Part shown: positions 35,245 through 44,387 of the stretch, piece after piece | How the letters are laid out: each line of letters begins with the position of its first letter | Numbering within the stretch: the stretch's first letter is position 1 | Origin: DASUAS01 sp963841415 | GTDB lineage: Bacteria; Actinomycetota; Acidimicrobiia; IMCC26256; DASPTH01 | Length of the DNA: 64,000 nucleotides | Assembly: GCA_963841415.1 (NCBI GenBank) | Contig: CAWJCN010000003.1 | Coordinates: 744,001 to 808,000 of the forward strand | Reading direction: 5' to 3' | The notes under the pieces: generated by a model | The model's database searches: none | What the model was told of the DNA's origin: nothing | The model's input: only the letters and a program-made list of their open reading frames with translations | Program-made: the position numbers and the translations under genes

Positions 35245-36003
35245 ATGTCGTTCTTCGGATCCACCGCGATCGTCACGGGCGGCGCGTCGGGCATCGGCCT
35301 CGCGATCAGCGAGCGGCTGGCCGACGACGGCGCCAAGGTGGCGATCTTCGATCTCGACGCCGACCAGGCGGCACACGCGGTGAAGGAGATCACCGACGAG
35401 GGCGGGGTCGCGATCGCGTACGCGGTCGATGTCTCCGACCGGGCCGCGGTCGACGCCGCGGTCGAGCAGGTCCGCCGAGAGCTCGGTCACGTGCTCGTGC
35501 TGGTGAACTCGGCGGGCAAGGATTCGTTCGACAGCTTCATGGACGTCAGTCCGGAGCTCTGGGAGCGGATCATCGCCGTCAACCTCACCGGCACGTTCCA
35601 CGTCACCCAGTCGGTGCTGCCCGACATGATCGACGCCAAGTGGGGCCGCATCGTCAACATCTCTTCGTCGAGCGCGCAGACCGGTTCAGCGAAGATGGCG
35701 CCCTACTCGGCGTCGAAGGGCGGCATGATCGCGCTCACGAAGACGCTTGCGCTCGAGCTCGGGCCGCTCGGGATCACGGTGAACACGATCCCGCCGGGGT
35801 CGATCGACACCCCGATGAGCCGTCGAGCTGCAGACGAGGGCCGCTTCGCCGGCGGCACGCTCGACGACGTGGCGCGTCATCTGCCGGTTCGGCGCATCGG
35901 CATTCCCGAGGACATCGCGGCCGCGTGCGCGTACCTCGTGTCGGACGAGGCCGGATACGTCACCGGTCAGATCATCGGTGTCAACGGCGGCCGCGTCACC
36001 TGA
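35245..36003 (+). CDS. SDR family oxidoreductase
   Basis: 252 aa classical SDR: TGGASGIGLA, NSAGKDSF, NISSSSAQTGS with the catalytic Ser, YSASK (Tyr-Lys), and YVTGQIIGVNGG. CAGGAG precedes ATG 35245. It is the first gene of a likely operon running to 41209 that includes FadD3-like and paired acyl-CoA dehydrogenases; by analogy with the mycobacterial HIP-CoA region it could act on a ring hydroxyl, which is inference. Confidence 0.92.
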   Translation: MSFFGSTAIVTGGASGIGLAISERLADDGAKVAIFDLDADQAAHAVKEITDEGGVAIAYAVDVSDRAAVDAAVEQVRRELGHVLVLVNSAGKDSFDSFMDVSPELWERIIAVNLTGTFHVTQSVLPDMIDAKWGRIVNISSSSAQTGSAKMAPYSASKGGMIALTKTLALELGPLGITVNTIPPGSIDTPMSRRAADEGRFAGGTLDDVARHLPVRRIGIPEDIAAACAYLVSDEAGYVTGQIIGVNGGRVT

Positions 36004-36034
36004 TCCGTCAGCCCACCGCGAAGAGGAGCGCGAC

Positions 36035-36472
36035 ATGGACCATGAACACTTGAGCGACCAGATCGAGATCCAACAACTGTGCGCGCGCTACATGATGTTG
36101 TCGGCGCGCAAGGACAACGACCACTGGCGCGACGTCTTCACCGAGGACGGCGTCTACAACGCCTTCGGGACGCCCTACCACCTGGACCACTTCCCGATGC
36201 TGCTCAAGAGCGCGCCGCCAGGCCAGTACATCGGCAACCCGCCGGTGGTGGACTTCCACGGCGACATCGCAACCGGCGTGCAGCACTACGTGTTCATCGA
36301 TCAGACGTCGCACGAGATGCGGCTCGCCTGGTACGACGACGAGTACGTGCGCACCGCCGACGGGTGGCGCATCAAGTCGCGCTCCACCACGTTCATGCGT
36401 CGCAGCGGTGGGTTCGACCACGGCAACGTGCACGACCCGGCTCGCTACGTCGCCGGCCAAGAGATCCAGTAG
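36035..36472 (+). CDS. SnoaL-like (NTF2-fold) protein
   Basis: 145 aa with the cone-fold pattern: helical N-terminus IEIQQLCARYMMLSARKD, HWRDVFTEDGVYN, and the beta-sheet half RLAWYDDEYVRTADGWRIKSR. Members act as isomerases, dehydratases or oxygenase beta subunits. AGAGGAG precedes ATG 36035. Placed between an SDR and an LLM enzyme, it is probably a small catabolic enzyme; substrate unknown. Confidence 0.8.
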   Translation: MDHEHLSDQIEIQQLCARYMMLSARKDNDHWRDVFTEDGVYNAFGTPYHLDHFPMLLKSAPPGQYIGNPPVVDFHGDIATGVQHYVFIDQTSHEMRLAWYDDEYVRTADGWRIKSRSTTFMRRSGGFDHGNVHDPARYVAGQEIQ

Positions 36473-36483
36473 GGCGGCGGCGC

Positions 36484-37437
36484 GTGCGCATCGGCATCAT
36501 GGTGGGTCCCGAGACCCGCCGCTACGCGGCCAAGCTCGACCAGATGGTGGGCGACGCCAAGGCGGCGGAGGAGCTCGGCTTCGCGAGCGCGTGGATCCCG
36601 CAGCTCCCGCAGGACTTCGACGCGATGACGGTGGTGGCGCTCATGGGCCGCGCGACGACCACCATCGAGCTCGGCACCGCGGTCGTGCCCCTGCAGTCAC
36701 GACACCCGATCGCGCTGGGACAGCAGGCGCTGTCGGTCCAAGCAGCGTGCAACGGTCGTTTCCGTCTCGGCGTCGGGCCGTCGCACCACTGGATCGTCGA
36801 CGAGATGCTCGGTCTGCCCTACGAGAAGCCGGCCAAGCTCGTCGCCGACTACCTCGACGTCTTCGCTGCGATGTTCGACGGTCCGAACCCGGTCGACGTG
36901 GAGAACGAGCACTTCCGCATCCACAACCCGCTCGACGTCACGGACCTGCCGGTGCCGGTGTTCCTCGCCGCGCTCGGGCCGGTGATGTTGCGGCTCGCGG
37001 GCGAGCGCGCCGCGGGGACGGTGCTCTGGATGGCCGACGAGCGGGCCATCGCCGAACACATCGTGCCGAAGATCACCAGCGCCGCGGAGGCCGCGGGCCG
37101 TCCGGCGCCGCGCGTCGTCGCGGGCGTCGCGGTCGCGCTGTGCGCGGCGAGCGAGGTCGACAACGCGATCGATCGCGCCAACGTCGCGCTCGCACACGCC
37201 GAGTACTCGCCCAACTACCAACGCCTGCTCGAGCAGGGTACGTCGTCCGACGTCGGCGACATGGCGGCGATCGGCACCGAGGCTGACATCGAACGGCGGC
37301 TTCGGTCCTACATGAACGCGGGAACCACCGATTTCTCGGCGCGCATCTTGCCGTTGGGGAGCGGGCGCGACGAGATCGTCTCGTCGTCGCGTCGTACACG
37401 CGAGTTCCTGGCGTCTCTGGCGCCGGAGCTGACATGA
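36484..37437 (+). CDS. LLM-class (luciferase-like) F420-dependent oxidoreductase
   Basis: 317 aa TIM-barrel flavin/F420 oxidoreductase. It starts RIGIMVGPETRR and has the strands WIPQLPQDFDAMT, IELGTAVVPLQSRHP, FRLGVGPSHHWIVDEMLG and PVFLAALGPVMLRLAG, like F420-dependent mycobacterial enzymes. GTG 36484 is the first family-compatible start; the Shine-Dalgarno is weak. The stop overlaps the FadD start (ATGA). Confidence 0.9.
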   Translation: MRIGIMVGPETRRYAAKLDQMVGDAKAAEELGFASAWIPQLPQDFDAMTVVALMGRATTTIELGTAVVPLQSRHPIALGQQALSVQAACNGRFRLGVGPSHHWIVDEMLGLPYEKPAKLVADYLDVFAAMFDGPNPVDVENEHFRIHNPLDVTDLPVPVFLAALGPVMLRLAGERAAGTVLWMADERAIAEHIVPKITSAAEAAGRPAPRVVAGVAVALCAASEVDNAIDRANVALAHAEYSPNYQRLLEQGTSSDVGDMAAIGTEADIERRLRSYMNAGTTDFSARILPLGSGRDEIVSSSRRTREFLASLAPELT

Positions 37438-39029
37438 CGCCGACGCGCGGCGATCAGTTGTGGCGTTCGATCCCGGCGATGGCGGTCGACGCAGCCGCAC
37501 GCTTCGGTGACGCCGAAGCCGTGGTCGACGGCCCGCGCCGGTTCAGCTTCCGCGAGTTGGTCGCCGACGCCCGTCGCGTGAGCGCGGCGCTGATCGGTGC
37601 CGGCCTCCAGCCTGGGGAACGAGCGGCGGTGTGGTCGCCGAACCGGTACGAGTGGTTGGTGGCCGCGCTCGGGATCCTCGGCGCCGGCGGTGCGCTCGTG
37701 CCGGTGAACACCCGGTTCAAACGCGAGGAGGTGCGCTACATCCTCGACCGCAGTGGCGCGCGCGTCGCGTTCACGGTCGGCGAGTTCCTCGGCACCGACT
37801 ACGCCGCGACGCTGGCGGGTCTCAGAGGTGAGCTCCCGCAGCTGCTCCGTGTCGTCGGCCTCGACGACGGCACCGAGGCCGACTGCTCGCTCCCCGAGTT
37901 CCAACGGACGGGTGACGCGGTCGACGACGTCGCAGTGCACGAGCGCATGGCAGCCGTCGGACCCGACGACGTGAGCGACGTGCTGTTCACCTCGGGCACG
38001 ACGGGCGCACCGAAGGGCGTGCTGATGTCGCACGCACAGACGCTGCGGCAGTTCTCCGATTGGTGCGACATGGCCGGCCTCGTCGAGGGCGACCGGTACA
38101 TGGTGGTGAACCCGTTCTTCCACATGTTCGGGTACAAGGCGGGCTGTCTCGCGTGCCTCATGCGCGGCGCGACGATCATCCCGAAGCCGGTGTTCGAGGT
38201 CGACGACCTCCTGCGTACGGTGGCCGACGAGTCGGTGACCGTGTTCCCCGGGCCGCCGACGGTGTACCAGTCGATCCTCGACCACCCTGATCGCGACCGG
38301 TACGACCTCTCGACGTTGCGCCTGGCGGTGACCGGCGCGGCCGACATCCCCGTCGAGCTGATCCGGCGCCTGCACGAGGAGCTGCCGTTCCGCTTGATCG
38401 TGACCGGCTACGGGCTCACAGAAGCCGGCACGGTCACTGCGACCGCACCCGACGACGACTTCGAGACGATCGCCACCACGGTGGGACGTGTGCGTCCGGG
38501 GCTCGAGATCATGGTCGCCGGCGACGACGGTGCCGAGGTGCCGGTGGGCGAAGCCGGCGAGTTGCTCGTGCGCGGCTACAGCGTGATGGGCGGGTACCTC
38601 GACGATCCGGAGGCGACTGCGAGCACGATCGACGGCGTCGGTTGGCTGCACACCGGCGACCTCGCGACGATCGACGACCGTCGTTGTGTGCGCATCGTCG
38701 GGCGGAAGAAGGACATGTTCATCGTCGGCGGGTTCAACGCGTATCCGGCCGAGATCGAGAACCTGCTGCTCGGACACCCCGCGGTGGCGCGGGTCGCGGT
38801 GGTGGGGATGCCCGACGAACGGTTGGGCGAAGTGGGGATGGCGTTCGTCGTCGTCGCGCCGGGCGTCGAGCTCGATCCCGACGAGTTGGTCGCGTGGTCA
38901 CGCGAGACGATGGCCAATTACAAGGTGCCGCGCGTGGTGGAGCTCGTCGACGAGCTGCCCGTGAACGCGGCCGGCAAGGTCGAGAAGGAGACGCTGCGGG
39001 CGCGGGCCGCCACGCCGCGGCGGGCGTAG
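37434..39029 (+). CDS. Acyl-CoA synthetase, FadD3-like
   Basis: 531 aa AMP-forming ligase. P-loop-like LFTSGTTGAPKG, ATP motif GYGLTEAGT, TGD in WLHTGDLATID, hinge Lys region GRKKDMFIVGGFNAYPAEIE and the catalytic Lys in NAAGKVEKE. Long segments resemble mycobacterial FadD3 (NPFFHMFGYKAG, VFPGPPTVYQS), which activates the HIP propionate side chain during steroid ring C/D breakdown. Same-substrate use here is inferred. ATGA overlap with the LLM gene; two acyl-CoA dehydrogenase genes follow. Confidence 0.88.
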   Translation: MTPTRGDQLWRSIPAMAVDAAARFGDAEAVVDGPRRFSFRELVADARRVSAALIGAGLQPGERAAVWSPNRYEWLVAALGILGAGGALVPVNTRFKREEVRYILDRSGARVAFTVGEFLGTDYAATLAGLRGELPQLLRVVGLDDGTEADCSLPEFQRTGDAVDDVAVHERMAAVGPDDVSDVLFTSGTTGAPKGVLMSHAQTLRQFSDWCDMAGLVEGDRYMVVNPFFHMFGYKAGCLACLMRGATIIPKPVFEVDDLLRTVADESVTVFPGPPTVYQSILDHPDRDRYDLSTLRLAVTGAADIPVELIRRLHEELPFRLIVTGYGLTEAGTVTATAPDDDFETIATTVGRVRPGLEIMVAGDDGAEVPVGEAGELLVRGYSVMGGYLDDPEATASTIDGVGWLHTGDLATIDDRRCVRIVGRKKDMFIVGGFNAYPAEIENLLLGHPAVARVAVVGMPDERLGEVGMAFVVVAPGVELDPDELVAWSRETMANYKVPRVVELVDELPVNAAGKVEKETLRARAATPRRA

Positions 39030-39045
39030 GCCCGGGAAGGACCGG

Positions 39046-40089
39046 ATGGACACCAGGTACTCCGACGAGCAGCTCGAGTTGCAGCGCAGCGCGGCTGCTG
39101 TCGTCGCCGATCTCGGGCCACGGACGGTCGACGACCTCGACGACGCGGCGCGGCGCCAGCGTCTCGCCGAGGCGACCCGCCGTTCGGGTTGGTTCGAGCT
39201 GCGCGGGCCGGGCGAAGGCGACGAACCACTGGCGTCGGGGGTGGAGGTCGCGATCCTCGCCCGCGAGCTCGGGCGGGGAGCCGCCGACACCGCGTTCCTC
39301 GGCCCGGTGGTGGCGGTCGACCTCGCCCGGCAGGGCGGACTCGAACTCGAGGACGCCCGCGCCAGCGTGGTCTTCGACATCTCGCTCCTCGACTTCGCGG
39401 TGGCGCCGGGGGTGACGGAAGGCGTCGCGGTCGACTGCGCGGGCACCACGCGCGGGATCGCGCTGGTTGCCGACGGGAACGCACCGGGTGTGCGGCTGCT
39501 CGACGTGGCGCTCCCGGACCCCGCCCCCGAGACCGACCTCACCCGCGCGATCGCCCCGGTTGCCTTGGGCGAGGTTGCGCCCGACGGCGACAGTGCGATG
39601 GTCGGCGACGACGCGGTGGCGCGTTCGCGCGCCCTCGCGCTGACCATCACGATCGCCGATCTCCTCGGATCGATGGAAGGAGCACTCGACACCACGACCG
39701 ACTACGCCAAGGAGCGAGAGCAGTACGGCGTTCCCATCGGGTCGTTCCAGGCGGTGCAGCACCTCCTCGCGGAAGCGCGCGTGTTGGTCGAGGGTTCGAT
39801 CAGCGTGGCGCAGTACGCGGCGTGGGCCGTCGATGCGCTGCAGCCCGACGACGCGCTGCAAGCGGGCGCGGTCGCCAAGGCCTACTGCGCGCGTGCAGCC
39901 CGGACGGTGTGCGAGACGGCCATCCAGGTGCACGGCGGCATCGGCAACACGTGGGAGTGCTTCGTGCACGTGTACCTGCGGCGCGCGCTGCTGTCGAGCG
40001 CGCTGCTCGGCGACGAGGGCCACCACCTGCGCGCGCTCGCGCAGCGGCGCCTGGGCGACGAGAGGGGAGACGACCGTGGACTTCGATGA
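39046..40089 (+). CDS. Acyl-CoA dehydrogenase subunit, heteromeric (alpha-like)
   Basis: 347 aa, shorter than usual. N-terminus YSDEQLELQRSAAAVVADL, FAD-side motifs weak, C-terminal QVHGGIGNTWECFVHVYLRRALL. It lacks the EGT motif of homotetrameric enzymes. This HGGIGxTWE...YLRR ending is typical of one subunit of the alpha2beta2 dehydrogenases of steroid catabolism (FadE28/FadE26-like systems). GGAAGGA precedes ATG 39046. Its last 14 bases overlap the partner gene. Confidence 0.88.
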   Translation: MDTRYSDEQLELQRSAAAVVADLGPRTVDDLDDAARRQRLAEATRRSGWFELRGPGEGDEPLASGVEVAILARELGRGAADTAFLGPVVAVDLARQGGLELEDARASVVFDISLLDFAVAPGVTEGVAVDCAGTTRGIALVADGNAPGVRLLDVALPDPAPETDLTRAIAPVALGEVAPDGDSAMVGDDAVARSRALALTITIADLLGSMEGALDTTTDYAKEREQYGVPIGSFQAVQHLLAEARVLVEGSISVAQYAAWAVDALQPDDALQAGAVAKAYCARAARTVCETAIQVHGGIGNTWECFVHVYLRRALLSSALLGDEGHHLRALAQRRLGDERGDDRGLR

Positions 40090-41209
40090 CTCGGCACAGG
40101 AAGCCGAGTTCCGCGCCCGCTTCCGTGCGTGGCTGGCCGACAACAACCCGGGGCTGCCCGCGTCGTCGACCGACGACGAGTACTGGGCGAAGCAGGCCGA
40201 GTGGCACTGCTCGCTGTTCGACGCCGGCTTCTTCGCGTTGACGTGGCCCAAGCGCTACGGCGGTCAGGAGCTCTCGCCGGTCTACGAGGTGATCATCGAC
40301 GAAGAGCTCGCCGCCGCCGGTGCGCCTCCGAAGCCGGGCCTCGGCTACCTGATCCAGGGCATCACCCGGCACGGGAGCCCGGAGGTCTGCAACCGGTTCC
40401 TGCCCGCGCTCGTCAGCGGGCGTGATCGCTGGTGCCAGGGCTTCAGCGAGCCCGACGCCGGGTCCGACCTCGCTTCGCTGCGCACCCGCGCGGTGCGCGA
40501 CGGCGACGAGTACGTGATCGACGGGCACAAGGTCTGGACCAGCTACTCCGACGTCGCGGATTGGTGCATGCTCCTCGCCCGGACCGATCCCGACGTACCG
40601 AAGCACAAGGGCATCTCCGCGTTCGCGGTGCCCATGCACCAGGGGGGCATCGAGCAGCGACCGCTGAAGATGATCAACGGGATCACGAGCGAGTTCGGTC
40701 AGGTGCTCTTCGACGGCGCGCGGGTGCCGGCCGAGAACATGATCGGTGAGCCGGGCGAGGGCTGGGCGCTCGCGATGACGGTCGTCAGTCACGAGCGCGA
40801 ACCGGCGGAGCTCGGCTACGTCGCGCGCTACAGCAAGTCGGTCAGACAACTCGAGGATCGGGTGCGGGCCGAACCCGACCGTTACGGCGCCGACCAGATC
40901 GCGACCCTCGAGCGCGCCTTCGTGGAGTCGGAGATGCTGCGCCTGCACGTGCGCCGACGACTCTCGGAACGGCTCGGCGGAGTCACCCACGGTTCCGACG
41001 GGTCGATCGACAAGCTGCTGATGACCGCGACCGAGCAGGCCGTCGGCCACGCCGCGCTCGTGGTCGGCAACACCGCGCCCGTGCTCGACGCCGACGACAC
41101 GTGGCTCAAGGTGTACCTGTACAGCCGCGCCCAGAGCGTCATGGGCGGCACCGCGCAGATCCAGAAGAACATCATCGCCACCCGCATACTGGGCCTACCA
41201 ACCGCCTGA
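40076..41209 (+). CDS. Acyl-CoA dehydrogenase subunit, heteromeric (beta-like)
   Basis: 377 aa. It has the FAD/substrate motif QGFSEPDAGSDLAS and VWTSYSDVADW, and a C-terminal SVMGGTAQIQKNIIATRILGLP where the usual catalytic Glu before GT is Gly. With the preceding gene it likely forms a heterotetramer, each subunit supplying part of the active site. GTG 40076 has GGGGAG six bases upstream. Last catabolic gene of the 35245-41209 run. Confidence 0.9.
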   Translation: MDFDDSAQEAEFRARFRAWLADNNPGLPASSTDDEYWAKQAEWHCSLFDAGFFALTWPKRYGGQELSPVYEVIIDEELAAAGAPPKPGLGYLIQGITRHGSPEVCNRFLPALVSGRDRWCQGFSEPDAGSDLASLRTRAVRDGDEYVIDGHKVWTSYSDVADWCMLLARTDPDVPKHKGISAFAVPMHQGGIEQRPLKMINGITSEFGQVLFDGARVPAENMIGEPGEGWALAMTVVSHEREPAELGYVARYSKSVRQLEDRVRAEPDRYGADQIATLERAFVESEMLRLHVRRRLSERLGGVTHGSDGSIDKLLMTATEQAVGHAALVVGNTAPVLDADDTWLKVYLYSRAQSVMGGTAQIQKNIIATRILGLPTA

Positions 41210-41339
41210 CCACGCGTTGTTCGTCGAGCCTTGCGTCGAGCGCGGCGGACTTGGATCTTGCGCCATGACACTTCTTGGGTGGTTGTTGAACGAACGTTGA
41301 CCGTCCGCGAGTCAAAGCTGGCCGGCGCAACGCCGATAC

Positions 41340-41750
41340 GTGAGTGCGGGCTCTGCGAGGAGGCGAGGCGTGCAGCCCTACGAACGAAGTGAATCCCTCA
41401 CGTTGTCGGACGAGACCCCAGCGCAGGCCCGCGCGCTCGTGTCCGCGCTCGCATCGGAGTGGCCGATGACGCTCGACGTCGCCAACCGCGCCGCGCTCCT
41501 CGCCAGCGAGATCGTCGCCGATGCCGTGGACCACGGCTCGGACGAGGCGACGTTTCGGATCAGTCTCGATGACGACAAGCTCGAGCTGGAGCTCTTCGAC
41601 GGACCGCGCCGGTCCGCCATCGCCACATCGGGTCGTGCCGAGGGGGTACCGGGCATGCGCATGCGCGTGCTCGCCAAGGTCGCTGACGGTCGCTACTCGA
41701 GTGATCTCGGAGAGAGCCACTACGCGCGCTACGAGATCCGCTGGTCCTGA
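41340..41750 (+). CDS. Anti-sigma-factor-like (HATPase_c) protein, degenerate
   Basis: 136 aa resembling RsbW-type serine kinases/anti-sigma factors: NRAALLASEIVADAVDHG is the N-box, but the Mg-binding Asn is Asp, and no clear DxGxG box follows (FDGPRRSAIATSG). It may bind a partner without kinase activity. GTG 41340 is taken as start; GTG 41370 is an alternative. A solitary gene among catabolic genes, so a general regulatory role is possible. Confidence 0.6.
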   Translation: MSAGSARRRGVQPYERSESLTLSDETPAQARALVSALASEWPMTLDVANRAALLASEIVADAVDHGSDEATFRISLDDDKLELELFDGPRRSAIATSGRAEGVPGMRMRVLAKVADGRYSSDLGESHYARYEIRWS

Positions 41751-41784
41751 GTCCGCGGCCGCCCTCGTGTGACAAAGTGCAGGC

Positions 41785-42597
41785 ATGGAGATCGCGAGGC
41801 TGAACGGCGCGCTCGGTGCCCGCATCGCCGGGATCGACTGGGACGCCGGCCTGACCGAGACCGACTTCGACGCCATCGAGTCCGCCCTCGCCGACCATGG
41901 CGTCCTGGCGATCCAGGCGGCGCGGATGCGGCCCGAGCAGCACGTCGAGCTCGCCCAACACTTCGGTGAGCTCGAACACCACGAGTTCTTCGACAACCAA
42001 GGGGTCGGAGTCGAGCACATCACCGTGCTCGACTCCGAGCGCGGCGACCGGTCGAACATGTGGCACGTCGACGAGCAGTTCCTCGAGAAGCCGCCGGTCA
42101 TCACGATGACGCACGCCATCCAACTCCCCGACTACGGCGGCGACACCTCGTTCATCAACCTGCACGCCGCATACGACGGGTTGTCGCCGCGGATGCAGCA
42201 GTACCTCGATGGGCTCACCGCGGTCCACGACCTCGCGCGGATCGCGGAGATGGCCTGGCAGGGAGGTCGCGGCAGTCCCGCGCAACTCGCGGACGAGCTC
42301 CGCACGGGGAAGCAGGCGAGCCATCCCGTCGTGCTCGTGCACCCACTCAACGGCAGGCGCGCGCTCTACGTGTCGCCCACCTACACGCGCTTCATCGAAG
42401 GGCTCCCGATGCCCGAGAGCAGAGCAGTGCTCGACTTCCTGTACGTGCACGTGCTGCGGCCCGAGTTCGGCTACCGCCACCGCTGGCAGGACGGTGACCT
42501 TCTCGTCTGGGACAACCGCTCGGTGATGCACCACGCCGCGGCCGACTACGACCAGCGGCGCGTCATGCACCGGATCTCGGTGATCGGCCCGGCGTGA
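41785..42597 (+). CDS. TauD/TfdA family 2-oxoglutarate-dependent dioxygenase (copy 2)
   Basis: 270 aa. Begins with the family start LNGALGARIAGIDWDAGL, HxD iron ligands in MWHVDEQFLE, substrate/2OG loop GGDTSFINLHAAYDGL and the distal His-Arg in RVMHRISVIG. ATG 41785. It resembles the copy at 49672 more than that at 19890. Substrate unknown. It converges on the FadD gene at 42871 across about 270 bases. Confidence 0.9.
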   Translation: MEIARLNGALGARIAGIDWDAGLTETDFDAIESALADHGVLAIQAARMRPEQHVELAQHFGELEHHEFFDNQGVGVEHITVLDSERGDRSNMWHVDEQFLEKPPVITMTHAIQLPDYGGDTSFINLHAAYDGLSPRMQQYLDGLTAVHDLARIAEMAWQGGRGSPAQLADELRTGKQASHPVVLVHPLNGRRALYVSPTYTRFIEGLPMPESRAVLDFLYVHVLRPEFGYRHRWQDGDLLVWDNRSVMHHAAADYDQRRVMHRISVIGPA

Positions 42598-42870
42598 TCT
42601 CCGGTGCCGTCGCGCGGGCGGCGGCCGCGGGGACGTCCGCAACCGTCGGTGTGCGCGTCACGTAGAAACTCCTCGGCCGACACTCCTCTCGCGAAGCCAG
42701 AGTTGCGCGATGCCGCTCGACGCTGGGCGCATGGATCTCGTTGGGTCGACGGCATCGCACAGACTGCTTGACGACCTCGGTCTCGAACTCGCGCCCGGTC
42801 ACACCATCGACGTACTACCGACGGCTTGCCGATCAGGTCAACGACGACTGGATGGCGCGCTCCCTCAGCC
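42598..42870. other. Intergenic region between convergent genes
   Basis: About 273 bases between the TauD gene and the acyl-CoA synthetase. Small open frames exist on both strands but show no recognisable domain and no ribosome-binding site, so I call no gene here. Confidence 0.5.
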
Positions 42871-44346
42871 TCACGAGCTCGCGAGCCACTGCTCCTTGAG
42901 GGTGCGGCGCAAAGCCTTGCCGGACGGGAGGCGGGGGATGGCGTCCACGAACACGACGTGCCGCACGCGTTTGTAACCGGCGAGCTGGGACGCAACCGAC
43001 TCCTGCAGCTCCTCGGCCGTGACCGTCTCACCGTCGACGACGGCGACCGCGGCGACGATCGCCTCGCCGAGCTCGGGGTCGGGGACCCCGAACACCGCGC
43101 AATCGCGCACGCGGGAGTCGGCGTGCAGCACGGCCTCGATCTCGGCCGGTGCGACCTGGAAGCCGCGCACCTTCACCATCTCCTTGAGCCGGTCGGTGAT
43201 GTGCAGCCAGCCGTCCGGCTCCAGCCATCCGATGTCGCCCGTGCGGTACCAGCTGTCACGGAACGCAGCCGCGGTCTCGGATTCGGGCAGATAGCCGGCC
43301 ATCGCCGACGGGCTCAGCACCTCGATCTCACCCGTTGCGCCCGGCTCCAGCACCTCGCCGCGCTCGGGGTCGACGATGCGGATCTCCACACCGGGCACGG
43401 CGAGCCCCACGGTGTCGAGTCGCCAGCGGTCGGGCTCGTGCACCGGGTTGCACGCGATCACCGGCACCTCGCTCGTGCCGTACGCCGGGAGCCAGCGCAC
43501 GCCCGAGCGCCGCGTGACCGTGCGCGCGACTTCTTCTGCGACGGGCGTCGCCCCCCACATGACGTAGCGCAACGACGACAGGTCGAAGTGCTCGAGCTGC
43601 GGGTGGTTGGCCATGCCCAACGCGATCGGCGCCACCGCCATCTCCAGGGTCAGCTGTTCGTCCTGCACCGCGCGCAGCGACGCGTCGAGGTCGAAGCGTG
43701 CGTGCAGCCGGAAGCGCGCACCGGCTGCGACCGCGGTGACGACGTTGAGCAGCCCGAGGATGTGCACCGGGGGCGTGGCGATCTGGAAGCGATCGTGGTC
43801 GGTGAGCCCGAGCGCGGTGATCCAGTGCTCGACGCCGTGGCCGAGTGAGCGATGCGTGTGGCGCACCGCCTTCGGGAAGCCCGTGGTACCCGAGCTGAAG
43901 ACGAGCACGGCGTCGGTGTCCGGGCTGGTGGCCGGCGGCACTGGGGCGTCGACGACCGGAGGTGGTGCGTCGAGCGAGAGCGTCGGTAGCTCGGGGACGG
44001 CGTCGACCAGCATCGGGCGGCCGGTGTCGTCACCGACGCCCAGCGCGGGTTCCACGAGGCCGCACGCGTGCGCGATCTCGCCGGTCTTCCATGCGGGGCT
44101 GCACATCACGACCGCGCAACCGAGCTGCAGCGCGCCGTAGACCGCGAACACGAACTCCGGGCGGTTCGCCGACAGCAGCGCGATCCGGGAGCCCGGCGAC
44201 GCCCCCGCGGTCGACAAGCGCGCCCGCCACTCGTCGGCCGCGGCCTGCACCTCCGCGTACGTGTACGCACGCTCGCCGAAGTCGAACATGACGCGGTCGC
44301 CGTCATGTTCGGCGCGGCGTCGCAGCACCTCCGACAGCGTCAACAT
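42871..44346 (-). CDS. Acyl-CoA synthetase (AMP-forming ligase)
   Basis: 491 aa. Motifs: VFSSGTTGFPKAV, LPAYGTSEVPVI, WYRTGDIGWLEPDGW, DRLKEMVKVRGFQVAPAEIE and the C-terminal Lys in LPSGKALRRTLKEQ. Closest in style to 4-coumarate/medium-chain-type ligases. ATG 44346. It is divergent from the gene at 44388 with only ~41 bases between starts, so the promoters overlap. Substrate undetermined. Confidence 0.9.
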   Translation of the reverse strand: MLTLSEVLRRRAEHDGDRVMFDFGERAYTYAEVQAAADEWRARLSTAGASPGSRIALLSANRPEFVFAVYGALQLGCAVVMCSPAWKTGEIAHACGLVEPALGVGDDTGRPMLVDAVPELPTLSLDAPPPVVDAPVPPATSPDTDAVLVFSSGTTGFPKAVRHTHRSLGHGVEHWITALGLTDHDRFQIATPPVHILGLLNVVTAVAAGARFRLHARFDLDASLRAVQDEQLTLEMAVAPIALGMANHPQLEHFDLSSLRYVMWGATPVAEEVARTVTRRSGVRWLPAYGTSEVPVIACNPVHEPDRWRLDTVGLAVPGVEIRIVDPERGEVLEPGATGEIEVLSPSAMAGYLPESETAAAFRDSWYRTGDIGWLEPDGWLHITDRLKEMVKVRGFQVAPAEIEAVLHADSRVRDCAVFGVPDPELGEAIVAAVAVVDGETVTAEELQESVASQLAGYKRVRHVVFVDAIPRLPSGKALRRTLKEQWLASS

Positions 44347-44387
44347 GGCTGGGCTACGGTAGCAAGCCGACTTCGAGGGGGATTCCG

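Noticed and set aside
42563..42802. 79-codon minus-strand ORF between TauD and FadD genes
   Set aside because: No ribosome-binding site, no recognisable domain, partly overlaps the TauD gene end; treated as noncoding.
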